Below are positions 10,012 to 18,177 of a stretch of 64,000 nucleotides of DNA, in pieces (the stretch's first letter is position 1; every line of letters starts with the position of its first letter). Source of the stretch: Cupriavidus sp. 2SB (GTDB lineage: Bacteria; Pseudomonadota; Gammaproteobacteria; Burkholderiales; Burkholderiaceae); contig NZ_SCMX01000008.1 of the NCBI RefSeq assembly GCF_005503625.1, forward strand, positions 1 through 64,000. Reading direction: 5' to 3'. The translations under genes were made by a program, and so were the position numbers. The notes under the pieces were generated by a model that saw only the letters and a program-made list of their open reading frames with translations, had not been told where the DNA came from and made no database searches.

Positions 10012-11133
10012 ATGACGGATGTCGTATCGAACGTAGCAACGGAACCGGGTTTCACCGAGTTTGTATCGACCGGACTGCAGGGCGGTGTGGCGTACCTGAC
10101 GCTGACCCGCCCGCAGGCCCTCAATGCGTTGTCGCTGGAGATGATCCGAGCGATGACGGCGGCGCTGACGCGCTGGGAAGCCGACCCGGCAGTGCATGCG
10201 GTGGTAGTGGCCGGTGCAGGAGGCAAGGCGTTTTGCGCGGGCGGTGATATCCGCTGGTTCCACAAGGCGTACCACGAGGGTGATCCGCTGCTCGACCAGT
10301 TCTTCGTCGAGGAATACGCGCTCAACTACCTGATCCATCGTTACACCAAGCCTTACATCGCGCTGATGGATGGCGTGGTCATGGGCGGCGGCATGGGCAT
10401 CTCGCAAGGCGCGAAGCTGCGGATCGTTACCGATCGCACGAAGATGGCGATGCCGGAGACCAATATCGGATTGTTTCCCGATGTAGGCGGCGGCTGGTTC
10501 CTGGCGCGCACGCCGGGGCACATTGGCGAGTACCTCGGACTCACCGGCGTCGTGATTGCTGCGGCAGATGCGTTGTACGCGAAGCTGGCAGATGCTTTCC
10601 TGCCAACGAATGCACTGGCCGAACTGGTGGCGTCGCTGCAGGCGCAGTCGTTCAACAGTGGCGATGCGGTGCTGGCACATGTTTCCACGTTCACGCAGCA
10701 GCATGCAGGGGCCTGCGTGCCGGCGGAGAGCCAACTGGCACATCAGGCCGAAGCCATCGACAGCCTCTTTGGCCGCGCGACGGTGCGGGACATCCTCGAC
10801 GGGGTTAGCGATGCCGCTGGCGACTGGGCGGCGCAGACCGCGGCGATGCTGCGCAGCCGTTCGCCGATGATGCTTTGTGTCACGCTGGAGCAGGTGCGCC
10901 GTGCACGGTCGATGTCGCTGGCCGACGAACTGCGCATGGAGCTGGACATGATGCATGACGTGTTCCGCCATGGCGACGGCGTGGAAGGTATCCGCGCGCT
11001 GGCAATCGACAAGGATCATCAGCCCCGCTGGAATCCGGTGCGACTCGACGAGGTGACGCCGGGCCGTGTTCGTGCGTTCTTCGACAGCAAGTGGAAAGCC
11101 GAGGATCACCCGCTGGCCGCGCTGGGCCGATAG
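10012..11133 (+). CDS. Enoyl-CoA hydratase/isomerase family, 3-hydroxyisobutyryl-CoA hydrolase-like
   Basis: Crotonase-fold enzyme. The 373-aa length and motifs fit the HIBCH subfamily, which hydrolyses 3-hydroxyisobutyryl-CoA in valine breakdown, rather than the 260-aa hydratases. Oxyanion-hole segments are GKAFCAGGDIRWF (about 74-86) and MDGVVMGGGMGIS (about 119-131). The catalytic-region MPETNIGLFPDVGGGW follows, with the longer C-terminal half usual for HIBCH. A hydratase role cannot be excluded from sequence alone. RBS AGAG lies just upstream of the ATG. Confidence 0.85.
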   Translation: MTDVVSNVATEPGFTEFVSTGLQGGVAYLTLTRPQALNALSLEMIRAMTAALTRWEADPAVHAVVVAGAGGKAFCAGGDIRWFHKAYHEGDPLLDQFFVEEYALNYLIHRYTKPYIALMDGVVMGGGMGISQGAKLRIVTDRTKMAMPETNIGLFPDVGGGWFLARTPGHIGEYLGLTGVVIAAADALYAKLADAFLPTNALAELVASLQAQSFNSGDAVLAHVSTFTQQHAGACVPAESQLAHQAEAIDSLFGRATVRDILDGVSDAAGDWAAQTAAMLRSRSPMMLCVTLEQVRRARSMSLADELRMELDMMHDVFRHGDGVEGIRALAIDKDHQPRWNPVRLDEVTPGRVRAFFDSKWKAEDHPLAALGR

Positions 11134-11289
11134 TTGTCGCTGGCCTGACCCGCGGAGCAGAACCACGCAGGCTCTAGTAGAGTGATGGCTGCCCTGCACG
11201 GTCGTGCGTTTGGCATGACCTGGGCAGGGCGGTCACGCCCTCGATCTCCCTGAACGTCTCTACATTCGCTGAACAGTGAAAGGAACCGT

Positions 11290-11847
11290 ATGAGCAATCC
11301 TCGTGATGTCGCCGTAGTGGTGGGTAGCCTGCGCAAGGACTCCCTGAACCTGAAACTGGCCAAGGCCCTTGCCGCGCTCGCGCCGCCCCAGTTGAAACTC
11401 GACATTGTCGAGATCCGCCAGCTGTCCATGTACAACCAGGATCTGGACGACAACCCGCCAGCCGAGTGGGTGGCGTTCCGCGATCGCATCCGCCGTGCGG
11501 ACGCCGTGCTGTTTGTTACGCCCGAGTACAACCGCTCGGTGCCTGCGGTACTGAAGAACGCTATCGACATTGGTTCGCGGCCCTATGGTCAGAGCGCATG
11601 GGATGGCAAGCCGGGCGGCGTGATCAGCGCATCGCCGGGCAATATCGGCGGGTTTGGTGCCAATCACCATCTGCGACAGTCGCTGGTCTTCCTGAACGTG
11701 CCGGTGCTGCAGCAACCCGAGGCCTATCTGGCCGGTGCCGACAAGCTGTTCGACGAACAAGGAGGGATTGCCAACGAATCCACGCGCGGTTTCCTGAGCA
11801 AGTACCTGACCACCTTCGCGGCCTGGATCGAGAAGACGGGCGGCTGA
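11290..11847 (+). CDS. NADPH-dependent FMN reductase (ChrR/YieF-like flavoprotein)
   Basis: A 185-aa flavodoxin-like quinone/chromate-type reductase. The FMN phosphate loop is VVVGSLRKDSLNLKLA at the N-terminus. The family signature TPEYNRSVPAVLKNAIDIGS holds the isoalloxazine edge, and SPGNIGGFGANHHLRQ is a second flavin loop. It follows the HIBCH-like gene by 156 bp and has its own RBS (AAAGGAAC). Confidence 0.9.
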   Translation: MSNPRDVAVVVGSLRKDSLNLKLAKALAALAPPQLKLDIVEIRQLSMYNQDLDDNPPAEWVAFRDRIRRADAVLFVTPEYNRSVPAVLKNAIDIGSRPYGQSAWDGKPGGVISASPGNIGGFGANHHLRQSLVFLNVPVLQQPEAYLAGADKLFDEQGGIANESTRGFLSKYLTTFAAWIEKTGG

Positions 11848-11887
11848 GATTCACCGGCGTCACAGGCGCTACGGGAGCGATTGTCTT

Positions 11888-11926
11888 GGGTCAGTTCCGT
11901 CCTACAACGCGAAGCGGAACGGACCC
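11888..11926. other. Long imperfect hairpin between two genes
   Basis: Arms of 12 nt (GGGTCAGTTCCG with CGGAACGGACCC, one mismatch) separated by 15 nt. No T-run follows, so it is not a standard terminator. It may be a regulatory or RNA-stabilising stem after the FMN reductase. Confidence 0.4.
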
Positions 11927-11998
11927 GACACCGGCGTTTGAATCGCCTTTCTATAGTGGAGTCGTGCTCACCACATATAGACAAGGAGGAAACAAATC

Positions 11999-12073
11999 AT
12001 GCCGTATATCCTCGCGTGGCTCCTCGGCGTACCGGCCTTCGTTCTGATCCTGATCTGGCTGTTCATGCACTGA
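11999..12073 (+). CDS. 24-residue hydrophobic membrane peptide
   Basis: MPYILAWLLGVPAFVLILIW plus four more residues ends at TGA 12071-12073. A near-perfect Shine-Dalgarno AAGGAGGAA lies 8 nt upstream of the ATG, and an intrinsic terminator lies 65 bp after the stop, so it is a complete tiny transcription unit. The peptide is one membrane-spanning helix with a Gly-Val-Pro kink. Function is unknown. The strong RBS and terminator argue that it is real. Confidence 0.72.
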   Translation: MPYILAWLLGVPAFVLILIWLFMH

Positions 12074-12138
12074 TCATGCATGGATCGGCACTTGCCTTGG
12101 GGCACGCTGTACCGGCCCCGCAAGCTGCCTCTCCTGCG

Positions 12139-12163
12139 ACGGCGCCCTTATGGGCGCCGTTTT
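12139..12163 (+). terminator. Intrinsic terminator after the 24-aa peptide
   Basis: Perfect 9-bp stem ACGGCGCCC/GGGCGCCGT with a TTAT loop and four T. Confidence 0.85.
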
Positions 12164-12451
12164 CATTGGTGCGCCCAGCAAGCGTGCTGGAATCGTCATT
12201 GATCCACCAGTTTCGCGGTCATGCAAATCCCAGGGCAACGCGTGCGTCGCGCAGCATGAACTTGAGCAGTGTGGCCGACAACACCTCAGTGCTTGGGGTT
12301 CTCGCTTTGCAGGTGCGGGCGGTAACGTGGCCAGCTTTGCCAACAAGTCTCGTATCTACTGCCCTGTTTCCATACCGGAGCCAGTGAGGACGTCGCGCTC
12401 GTTTGAACTGGCTGCCGTATACTTCCGTGCTTTCGCATCTGGTAGTAGGTG
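12164..12451. other. Intergenic region upstream of dusA
   Basis: No credible gene is seen on either strand. A TATACT -10-like hexamer at 12418-12423 could serve dusA, but I find no good -35. Confidence 0.4.
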
Positions 12452-13519
12452 ATGGAACAGACCCGCAGTACCCCGCAACCCGAAGTCGGCATCGAAGGCA
12501 CCCAAGGCAGCCCAGCCGGTGTGCGGCCTCGCCGGATATCCGTGGCACCCATGATGGATTGGACGGATCGCCGCTGTCGCACATTTCACCGTTCGCTGAG
12601 CCGCCACACGTGGCTCTATACCGAGATGGTGACGACAGGTGCGTTGCTGCATGGAGACGTGCCGCGCCACCTCGATTTCGATGAGATCGAGCATCCCGTG
12701 GCGCTCCAGCTGGGCGGTAGCGAGCCGGACGATCTGGCAAAGGCCGCGAAGCTGGGCGAACAGTGGGGCTACAAGGAAATCAACCTGAACTGTGGCTGCC
12801 CGTCCGAGCGTGTGCAGCGCGGTGCATTCGGCGCTTGCCTGATGGCGGAGCCACAATTGGTGGCGGACTGCGTGAAAGCCATGCGCGACGCGGTGGCGGT
12901 GCCGGTGACCGTGAAGCACCGGATCGGCATCGATACCATCGAGCACTATGACTTCGTGCGCGATTTTGTCGGAATTGTGGCCGAAGCTGGTTGCGAAACG
13001 TTTATCGTCCATGCGCGTAACGCGATTCTCAAGGGACTAAGTCCCAAGGAAAACCGTGAGATTCCGCCGCTCCGCTATGAGGTAGCCTACCGCTTGAAAA
13101 AAGAGTTTCCAAATCTGGAAATTCTGATTAATGGCGGTATTACGACCTACGACGAAATCGAAAATCATCTCCAATATGTAGACGGCGTCATGCTCGGGCG
13201 CCAGGCTTATCACGATCCGTATATTCTTGCGGAGATGGATAATCGATTCTATGGCGCCGGCACTCCCATCCCGACACGCGAGGACGCGGAATTGGCGATG
13301 CAGGCGTATATCGGCAACCTGGTGGAGCAGGGTGGCTATATGGGTTCGGTCACCCGCCATATGCTGGGCCTGCATCGTGGTGTGTACGGTGGGCGAGGCT
13401 GGCGACGCGTGCTGTCGGATGCCCGCAGGATGAGCGCGGCTCGCTCTCGCGCGGAAGTTGATGCGCTTTTCGTTGAAGCTCGCAGCCACCTTCGACCCGA
13501 CCTGCAGGAAGCCGCATAG
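12452..13519 (+). CDS. dusA: tRNA-dihydrouridine(20/20a) synthase DusA
   Basis: FMN enzyme reducing U20/U20a in the tRNA D-loop. 355 aa from the ATG at 12452; a GTG one codon earlier is possible. Motifs: N-terminal RISVAPMMDWTDRRCR (DusA type), VALQLGGSEPDDLA, the catalytic-Cys segment INLNCGCPSERVQRGAFGA, KHRIGID, HARNAILKGLSPKENREIPP and the DusA C-terminal YMGSVTRHMLGLHRGVYGGR. The first 25 residues are a variable extension. Confidence 0.95.
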   Translation: MEQTRSTPQPEVGIEGTQGSPAGVRPRRISVAPMMDWTDRRCRTFHRSLSRHTWLYTEMVTTGALLHGDVPRHLDFDEIEHPVALQLGGSEPDDLAKAAKLGEQWGYKEINLNCGCPSERVQRGAFGACLMAEPQLVADCVKAMRDAVAVPVTVKHRIGIDTIEHYDFVRDFVGIVAEAGCETFIVHARNAILKGLSPKENREIPPLRYEVAYRLKKEFPNLEILINGGITTYDEIENHLQYVDGVMLGRQAYHDPYILAEMDNRFYGAGTPIPTREDAELAMQAYIGNLVEQGGYMGSVTRHMLGLHRGVYGGRGWRRVLSDARRMSAARSRAEVDALFVEARSHLRPDLQEAA

Positions 13520-13713
13520 GCCCCGAGGAAAAGCTCTAATTTCGAACGGCGGCCGTGTGCCATTGCCTCAAATGTATGCACCAGCGGCGTTTGCGGCAGA
13601 TGAACCGACTGGAGAGCCGCCTCGGCAAAGGGATTCCCCTAATTCGCCAGGGCCGCTTCATGTTCTTACACTGTGCCTGCCCTCGAATACAGGGCTTTCT
13701 TCAACTGATTATT

Positions 13714-13742
13714 CAGCCCGCCGTGTGCGGGCTGTTTTTTTC
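13714..13742 (+). terminator. Intrinsic terminator downstream of dusA
   Basis: Perfect 8-bp stem CAGCCCGC/GCGGGCTG followed by eight T. It is about 195 nt after the dusA stop, so a long 3' UTR or a separate short transcript ends here. Confidence 0.85.
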
Positions 13743-13876
13743 ACAAGACGGGAAGCACGACACCGACCGTGGGTTTGCCCGGATGGTACGAGTGGTGTGC
13801 GACGTCTACATTGAAACGGCCTTCAGGGCATTGAGATCGCAAAATTTAGAGTCCGCTTCGGCGGGCTCTTTTTTTG
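13743..13876 (+). ncRNA. Candidate small RNA bounded by two terminators
   Basis: About 105 nt without an ORF lie between the dusA terminator and a second strong terminator at 13848-13876. A dedicated terminator with no gene before it suggests a short transcript. I see no promoter that proves it and recognise no RNA family. Confidence 0.25.
13848..13876 (+). terminator. Second intrinsic terminator with TTCG tetraloop
   Basis: AGAGTCCGC-TTCG-GCGGGCTCT (one G.T pair) followed by seven T. Confidence 0.85.
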
Positions 13877-13919
13877 TCCGGAGGGTTAGGACGGGGAGCG
13901 ATGCAAGAACGCGCGCATC

Positions 13920-13958
13920 AAAAAAAAGCAGGCGATGCTCGTCGGGAGTGATCGCCTG
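13920..13958 (-). terminator. Leftward intrinsic terminator
   Basis: Read on the minus strand: an 8-bp stem CAGGCGAT/ATCGCCTG with a 14-nt loop, then C and eight T. It ends a leftward transcript arising between here and about 14300, where no convincing gene is seen. A minus-strand small RNA is possible. Confidence 0.6.
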
Positions 13959-14303
13959 TCGGGAATGTCGAGGGGGGTCAATGTCCCTCGGGGAAGAGTA
14001 TCCAACATCACCACGCACGGAAGAACCCTTCATTGGTAGGGCAAACACTCCGCTTTCTGGTGGATATGCCGATACTCGTTTGTGTGGCGAATCCTTGCTA
14101 AATGTCCCAATCTCTATAAGGCGACGCCGGTCGACCCAGGGATGGCGACGCAAAGTGTAGAAAGCAGCATGCTAGGATTCGCGCCGGCGCTGGGATCAGA
14201 TGCCGTCTGGTGAACCTGCGGAGGAGTCCGCGTGGTTCTGTGGGGGATAAGAATAGAGAGGCTGGCCGGTCGACCGACCGGAAGCAAGCCCTGAGGACTA
14301 GGA
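13959..14303. other. Region without a supportable gene
   Basis: A 115-codon leftward frame (14153-13806) crosses the leftward terminator and has no RBS or family features, so I do not call it. The 14254-14300 stretch contains a CCGGTCGACCG palindrome-like element of unknown meaning. Confidence 0.4.
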
Positions 14304-14564
14304 ATGAACGCGGAAGAGCCCTTCGGCGAAGTATTTGAAGATTGCCGGGTGATCTGGGTAGCAGAGCAGTTGCAGGACGGCAAATGGACCGCCCGCTATT
14401 GCTGGCACCCGGGTACGTCCGTCGAAGCCGGCGACGCCTTGCATCGCGATGTGCTGAATGGCAAGTCGAAACGCCTGCTCGGTCTCTTCGAGAGCGAGAC
14501 AGAGACCATCGCCGCCATCAAGGAGGCTGTGCTGCTAGAGTCGAAGTGGGTTGGCGGCCGCTGA
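14304..14564 (+). CDS. Hypothetical protein, 86 aa
   Basis: Soluble, acidic small protein with aromatic-rich beta-like segments (CRVIWVAEQL, WTARYCWHPG). RBS GAGGACTAGGA lies 5 nt before the ATG. Not recognised. It is directly upstream of tRNA-His and belongs to the host, not the prophage. Confidence 0.65.
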   Translation: MNAEEPFGEVFEDCRVIWVAEQLQDGKWTARYCWHPGTSVEAGDALHRDVLNGKSKRLLGLFESETETIAAIKEAVLLESKWVGGR

Positions 14565-14667
14565 CCCACACGTAATTTATTTGTGCGGAATACTAGCCAT
14601 CCGCCCGGAATCCTTGTATAGTCTTGTTCTTCGCTGATCGCGCAACGATCAACGAAACAAGTTCTAC

Positions 14668-14744
14668 GGTGGCTGTAGCTCAGTTGGTAGAGTCCAGGAT
14701 TGTGATTCCTGTTGTCGCGGGTTCGAGTCCCGTCAGCCACCCCA
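14668..14744 (+). tRNA. tRNA-His (anticodon GTG), CCA encoded
   Basis: Complete cloverleaf: extra G-1 at 14668 opposite C73, acceptor GTGGCTG/CAGCCAC, D-loop GCTCAGTTGGTAGAGT, anticodon stem CAGGA/TCCTG with GTG at 14702-14704, T-arm GCGGGTTCGAGTCCCGT, genomic CCA at 14742-14744. The 3' half from 14698 is identical to attR, so the prophage restored a functional gene on integration. Confidence 0.97.
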
Positions 14745-14751
14745 AAGAATT
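14698..14751. repeat. attL, 54-bp attachment core
   Basis: Exact copy of 59371-59424. It begins in the anticodon stem of tRNA-His, includes the anticodon and all the 3' half, and extends 7 nt past CCA. Sequences diverge immediately on both sides. Confidence 0.96.
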
Positions 14752-14763
14752 TCTTTGCAAATC

Positions 14764-14788
14764 AGCCGCTTACAAAAGCGGCTTTTTT
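14764..14788 (+). terminator. Terminator just inside attL, downstream of tRNA-His
   Basis: AGCCGCT-TACAAA-AGCGGCT plus six T. It replaces the host terminator, which now lies beyond attR. Confidence 0.85.
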
Positions 14789-14851
14789 GTTTTCTGTATA
14801 TCCATCCAGTGCTTTATTCCCACAGTATTCCCACCGTGGGAATACTCGCCA

Positions 14852-15901
14852 CTAAAGCGCCTTCCGTTTGACCACTCGATTCCGATCGTACACGCGTGCG
14901 GTAATGGCCGGGTTTGCGTGTAAATCGGGCAGGCTTCCCCTCTCAGCCTTGTGCGTCGTGGCGTAGTAGGCTCGCAAGTCATGGAAGGTGAAACGCTCCT
15001 CGATGACCTTGTCGGCCAGCGCCGCATTCATTACCTTCCCCCACATCGCCTTGAAGCCGGCAGACGTGTAATGGCTGTCGTGCCGGTTCGGGAACAGGTA
15101 CAAGCAGTCTCCGCGATCTTGCGCGAGATGCAGGGCGTCGATCCGGTTCAGAAGGTCGAGAAGCTTTGGCGTGATCTCGACCTCTTCGATGATCTCACCG
15201 CGCTTCGTGCCACGTTGCTTGGCGCGCTTGGTCCGAATCACCATCGCCTTTCGGTCGACCTGCGGACGAACGATGTCCAGGAACTCCACCTTCCGGCTGC
15301 CGGCCACGGCGGCATACTCGGCGGCCAGGCCGATAATGCGCCGCTGCGCTCCCTGCTTCGACAGCCATTCCAAGAATGCCGCCAGCGCGGCGGGGTCCGG
15401 CGCCTTTGATCGCGGCTGCTCCGTGTTCCGCCTCACCTGCCGGCATGGGTTTGCCTCGGCCTCGCCGCGCTCGATCGCCAGGTTGATCAGGTTGGAGAGC
15501 AGGGCGACCTCGCGGTTGGCGCGCACAGGGGCATCCTTGCGCTCGACGCGGAGATACCGGGCCACATCAGTCGCGCGGATCTCGCTGGCCTTGGTCTCGG
15601 AAAACACCTTCAGGAGCGGCGTGCTGCACTGGGTGTAGTCGGTCCTCGTGCCATCGGAGAGCTTGCGCCAGTCGTTCGTCTCCTGATACTGCTCCCAGAG
15701 CCGACCGATCATGCCGATGTTGTCGCCCATGCCGAGCATGTCCAGAACGTGCTGGATGGCCTTCAGGCGATCCGTCCCGAGGTTGATGGGCTTCGCCCCC
15801 ACAGGCCGGTATCGGTAAGTCACCAGTCCGTCCTTGCGTGGCCGGGCCTCCATGCGATCCAGCAGGCCCTTTCCTTCCTTGACCTTGCGGGGACGGTTCA
15901 T
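14852..15901 (-). CDS. int: Phage integrase, tyrosine recombinase
   Basis: 349-aa site-specific recombinase for the tRNA-His site. The N-terminal arm/core-binding part runs to about 165 (SAM-like KLSDGTRTDYTQCSTPLLKV). Catalytic domain: first Arg R203 in AAVAGSRKVEF, H307 and R310 in FTFHDLRAYYA, and Tyr338 in ITARVYDRN; the box-II Lys is less certain. The ATG at 15901 is chosen because it overlaps the preceding stop (ATGA). The gene lies 100 bp from attL, the usual position. Confidence 0.94.
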   Translation of the reverse strand: MNRPRKVKEGKGLLDRMEARPRKDGLVTYRYRPVGAKPINLGTDRLKAIQHVLDMLGMGDNIGMIGRLWEQYQETNDWRKLSDGTRTDYTQCSTPLLKVFSETKASEIRATDVARYLRVERKDAPVRANREVALLSNLINLAIERGEAEANPCRQVRRNTEQPRSKAPDPAALAAFLEWLSKQGAQRRIIGLAAEYAAVAGSRKVEFLDIVRPQVDRKAMVIRTKRAKQRGTKRGEIIEEVEITPKLLDLLNRIDALHLAQDRGDCLYLFPNRHDSHYTSAGFKAMWGKVMNAALADKVIEERFTFHDLRAYYATTHKAERGSLPDLHANPAITARVYDRNRVVKRKAL

Positions 15902-16110
15902 GCTGCCACGCTCCAGCGCGGGCCGCTGGTCGGCCTGACGGAACCGCCGACCTTGCCGCGATTGACCTGCTCCCAGGTGATCATGGGATGGCCGTCTACC
16001 TTCATCGGCGGCTCGAAGCCGAGTTGCTTGCGGATCCAGCGGCGCTGCGCCGCCCCTTGCACCAGGCCGCCGGTGATGTCTTTGAGTTCTTCGTTCGTCA
16101 GGGTTGCCAT
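15898..16110 (-). CDS. DUF4224 protein, probable excisionase/recombination directionality factor
   Basis: 70 aa from the ATG at 16110. The N-terminus LTNEELKDITGG and the AAQRRWIRKQLGF helix followed by DGHPMITWEQV match the DUF4224 pattern of small phage DNA-binding proteins encoded next to integrases. It is translationally coupled (ATGA) to int. An Xis role is inferred from position and size. Confidence 0.75.
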   Translation of the reverse strand: MATLTNEELKDITGGLVQGAAQRRWIRKQLGFEPPMKVDGHPMITWEQVNRGKVGGSVRPTSGPRWSVAA

Positions 16111-16169
16111 ACAGTGCTCCCAGTGTTTCCGGGTTGTTTCGATGATACGGGCTGCGATGTCCTGCATGC

Positions 16170-16409
16170 TTAGGGCCGATGCGGGCACTCGGTGGTGCAA
16201 TGGCGGTGACCGGGGCCGCCGCTGTCTCCGTAGTCGTGTTCACCGCACCGTGTGCAGCGGTAGACCGGCTGAGAGCAGTTGACCCAGTCGAAGCTGGGAC
16301 AGCTGCGGCCGCCGTCTGTCTCCCACGAGTGGCCCACGGATTTGCACGGGTGGTCGTTGGCCAGCGCACGAGCGTCGGCCACAAGCTTCGTCAGGGTGAT
16401 CGTGGTCAT
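16170..16409 (-). CDS. Hypothetical phage protein with Cys/His cluster
   Basis: 79 aa from the ATG at 16409, overlapping the upstream gene by 4 bp. The C-half carries RCTRCGEHDYGD followed by HRHC and CPH, a probable zinc-binding knuckle. Function unknown. Confidence 0.65.
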   Translation of the reverse strand: MTTITLTKLVADARALANDHPCKSVGHSWETDGGRSCPSFDWVNCSQPVYRCTRCGEHDYGDSGGPGHRHCTTECPHRP

Positions 16410-16789
16410 GGCCTGTTGTCCGTCCCGCAGTGGTCGCAAGGACCGGAATAGCGGACCCGCTCGTTCATGAAGCGGCCGCAACCTTGGCAGTTGATGACTT
16501 CCCGCCAGATCGGCTCGGGCTTTTTGAGCACGATTCCGGTGTTGGCCAAGGCCTCGGCGCGCCTGACGTACTGCATGTCGACTGCGGGGCGGGTCTTGCC
16601 ATCGATGTATGCCTTCGGCCAGGGAATGTCAGTCGCCCGGCTGTCGTGCTTGGCCTGGGCTTCTTCCCGCGTGTAGACGGCAGCCTTCCTCAGATCCGTC
16701 GTGTAGCCAGCGCCATTGGGGCACCACCACAGCATGTCGTTTCCGACATGGCTGCGGCTGTCTTGGAGGTAGTACAGATCAGTCGTCAT
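16406..16789 (-). CDS. Hypothetical phage protein with C-terminal zinc ribbon
   Basis: 127 aa. The N-half reads YYLQDSRSHVGNDMLWWCPN, a repeat-like pattern seen in small phage proteins that display a parameter or ligand. The C-terminus has two Cys pairs, CQGCG and CDHCG, about 17 residues apart, making a likely zinc ribbon. Coupled to the next gene by ATGA. Confidence 0.7.
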   Translation of the reverse strand: MTTDLYYLQDSRSHVGNDMLWWCPNGAGYTTDLRKAAVYTREEAQAKHDSRATDIPWPKAYIDGKTRPAVDMQYVRRAEALANTGIVLKKPEPIWREVINCQGCGRFMNERVRYSGPCDHCGTDNRP

Positions 16790-16802
16790 GCTAGGATGCC
16801 CG

Positions 16803-17150
16803 TCAATAACATCGATTCGGTCGGAGCCCTATCATGAGCCTCGAGTACTTCTGCACGGTGCATAGCGAAGTCGTGAGCGACGCCTTGGGCGTGAGTTCGC
16901 CGTCCGCATTGTTAGTGGCGGCATAGAATGGGATTACCGTGCATTTGCAGGCACGACGGCGCTTACCCTCATGGGGGATAAGTCCCAATCGTTCAGGGAT
17001 ATTTTCGATTCCAATCGGGCTCGAATCGCGTTTCGCGCCATGGAGCAATGGCGTGTTCTTGGTGCCCCTGATCCGAAAACCTATCGGTTCGTCGTGGACT
17101 CCACGAACTACGTGGACGGTGGAGGCTTTGTCAACAACGGGTAATTTCAT
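16803..17150 (-). CDS. Hypothetical phage protein, 115 aa
   Basis: Not recognised. It is called because a very strong Shine-Dalgarno, GGGGGAGGTG, precedes the ATG at 17150, which lies 15 bp after the upstream stop on the same strand, and because the rest of the block is gap-free. It is basic, with HGAKRDSSPIGIENIPER and a cluster KRRRACKC. Long frames on the plus strand here lack an RBS and are taken as shadows. Confidence 0.6.
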   Translation of the reverse strand: MKLPVVDKASTVHVVRGVHDEPIGFRIRGTKNTPLLHGAKRDSSPIGIENIPERLGLIPHEGKRRRACKCTVIPFYAATNNADGELTPKASLTTSLCTVQKYSRLMIGLRPNRCY

Positions 17151-17165
17151 GGTGCACCTCCCCCG

Positions 17166-17675
17166 TTAGCAGTTGGCACTCGCGAACAGATACGGCAGGA
17201 CCGTATCCGGCATTGCCAGTTGCTTCGCGATGGCTTCGATGAACGGCTCCTTGGTGCCGTCCTCATTGGTGAAGGTGCAGAGCGCCAGTTTGTCGGGCGG
17301 GAGGATGCACGGCACGGCTGCCGGCTCGCCATCCATGGTCGCGCAGCCAACCTCACTGGGATCCATGGGGCCAAAGCATTCCAGGTATTCGGCCAGCACC
17401 TTCGCCGGATCCGTTTCACGGGTCAGCCAGTAGTCGTCCCCGTAGGAGAACAGCCAGATATTCGCTGGAGCGTCTTCGATCTCTACAGCCCGGACGGCGA
17501 AGGAGCCGCCCTTGATGCGATCGACGACAAAGTCGAAGGCTGGCTTCGTGGTGCCCCGAATCGTGATCTTGCACAGATCGCCCTTCGCGCCCAGCAGCAG
17601 TGACGGATGCTCGCCGCAGGCATCTTCGATGATGTCCCTGGTCAGCCGAACGATTTGACCGAGTGCGTATGCCAT
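17166..17675 (-). CDS. Hypothetical phage protein, 169 aa
   Basis: The start at 17675 is fixed by AAGGAGC 9 nt upstream. The N-terminal half (LGQIVRLTRDIIEDA...LLLGAKGDLCKI) reads like a small beta-barrel (SH3/KOW-like) segment. The C-terminal half is acidic. The message overlaps the upstream gene almost directly (1-nt gap). Role unknown. Confidence 0.7.
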   Translation of the reverse strand: MAYALGQIVRLTRDIIEDACGEHPSLLLGAKGDLCKITIRGTTKPAFDFVVDRIKGGSFAVRAVEIEDAPANIWLFSYGDDYWLTRETDPAKVLAEYLECFGPMDPSEVGCATMDGEPAAVPCILPPDKLALCTFTNEDGTKEPFIEAIAKQLAMPDTVLPYLFASANC

Positions 17676-17676
17676 A

Positions 17677-18177
17677 TCAGTTGCTCCTTTCATTCAGCAG
17701 GTTGCGCGCCACCCACTCACGCATGCGCTTCCAACGCATGGGGCCAAGCTCGCCTTCCGGAATATCCACCAGGGTCCGCACGATGTGATTGCCGTATTCC
17801 GGATAGTACGGGCGCACCGGGCCGCAAATTTCGACATCGACGTATCGCCAGGTGGCCATGGCCTCATCGTTCTCGTAGACGATCTCCCGCACCATTGACG
17901 GGGCCAGCTTGAAGGTCTCAGCCACTATGTCGTAGTCTTCTGGATCCGTATCGGAGAGATCGAGGCCACGCGCCGCTCCCAACACGCCCAGCGTGCAGTA
18001 CTGGCCTGTGGGCGTGACGAGCTCGTGCGCCACGAGGACCTTGTTCGGCATCGCATCCATGGCCGTCGCGATTTCTTTGAGAGCTTGCTGGCCGCGCTTC
18101 CCGCGAATAGCGCGCTCGACCGCGCCGCGCCACAGCCCAAGGTTTTCGCAATCGTCGGTGTATCCGCTTCGGCTCAT
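17677..18177 (-). CDS. Conserved hypothetical phage protein, 166 aa
   Basis: Begins MSRSGYTDDCENLGLWRGAV; the SGYTDD..W.GAV..A..GKRGQ pattern is a recurrent uncharacterised protein of Burkholderiaceae phages. ATGA overlap with the upstream gene decides the start. The middle (AHELVTPTGQYCTLGVLGAA) looks like a small alpha/beta domain. Function unknown. Confidence 0.75.
   Translation of the reverse strand: MSRSGYTDDCENLGLWRGAVERAIRGKRGQQALKEIATAMDAMPNKVLVAHELVTPTGQYCTLGVLGAARGLDLSDTDPEDYDIVAETFKLAPSMVREIVYENDEAMATWRYVDVEICGPVRPYYPEYGNHIVRTLVDIPEGELGPMRWKRMREWVARNLLNERSN

Noticed and set aside
13806-14153. 115-codon leftward ORF in the 13.9-kb intergenic region
   Set aside because: Runs through a strong leftward terminator, with no RBS and no recognisable protein features.
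14396-14740. Minus-strand ORF beginning MADGTRTRDNRNHN, antisense through tRNA-His
   Set aside because: Typical spurious reading of the tRNA 3' half in reverse; a similar one appears at attR.
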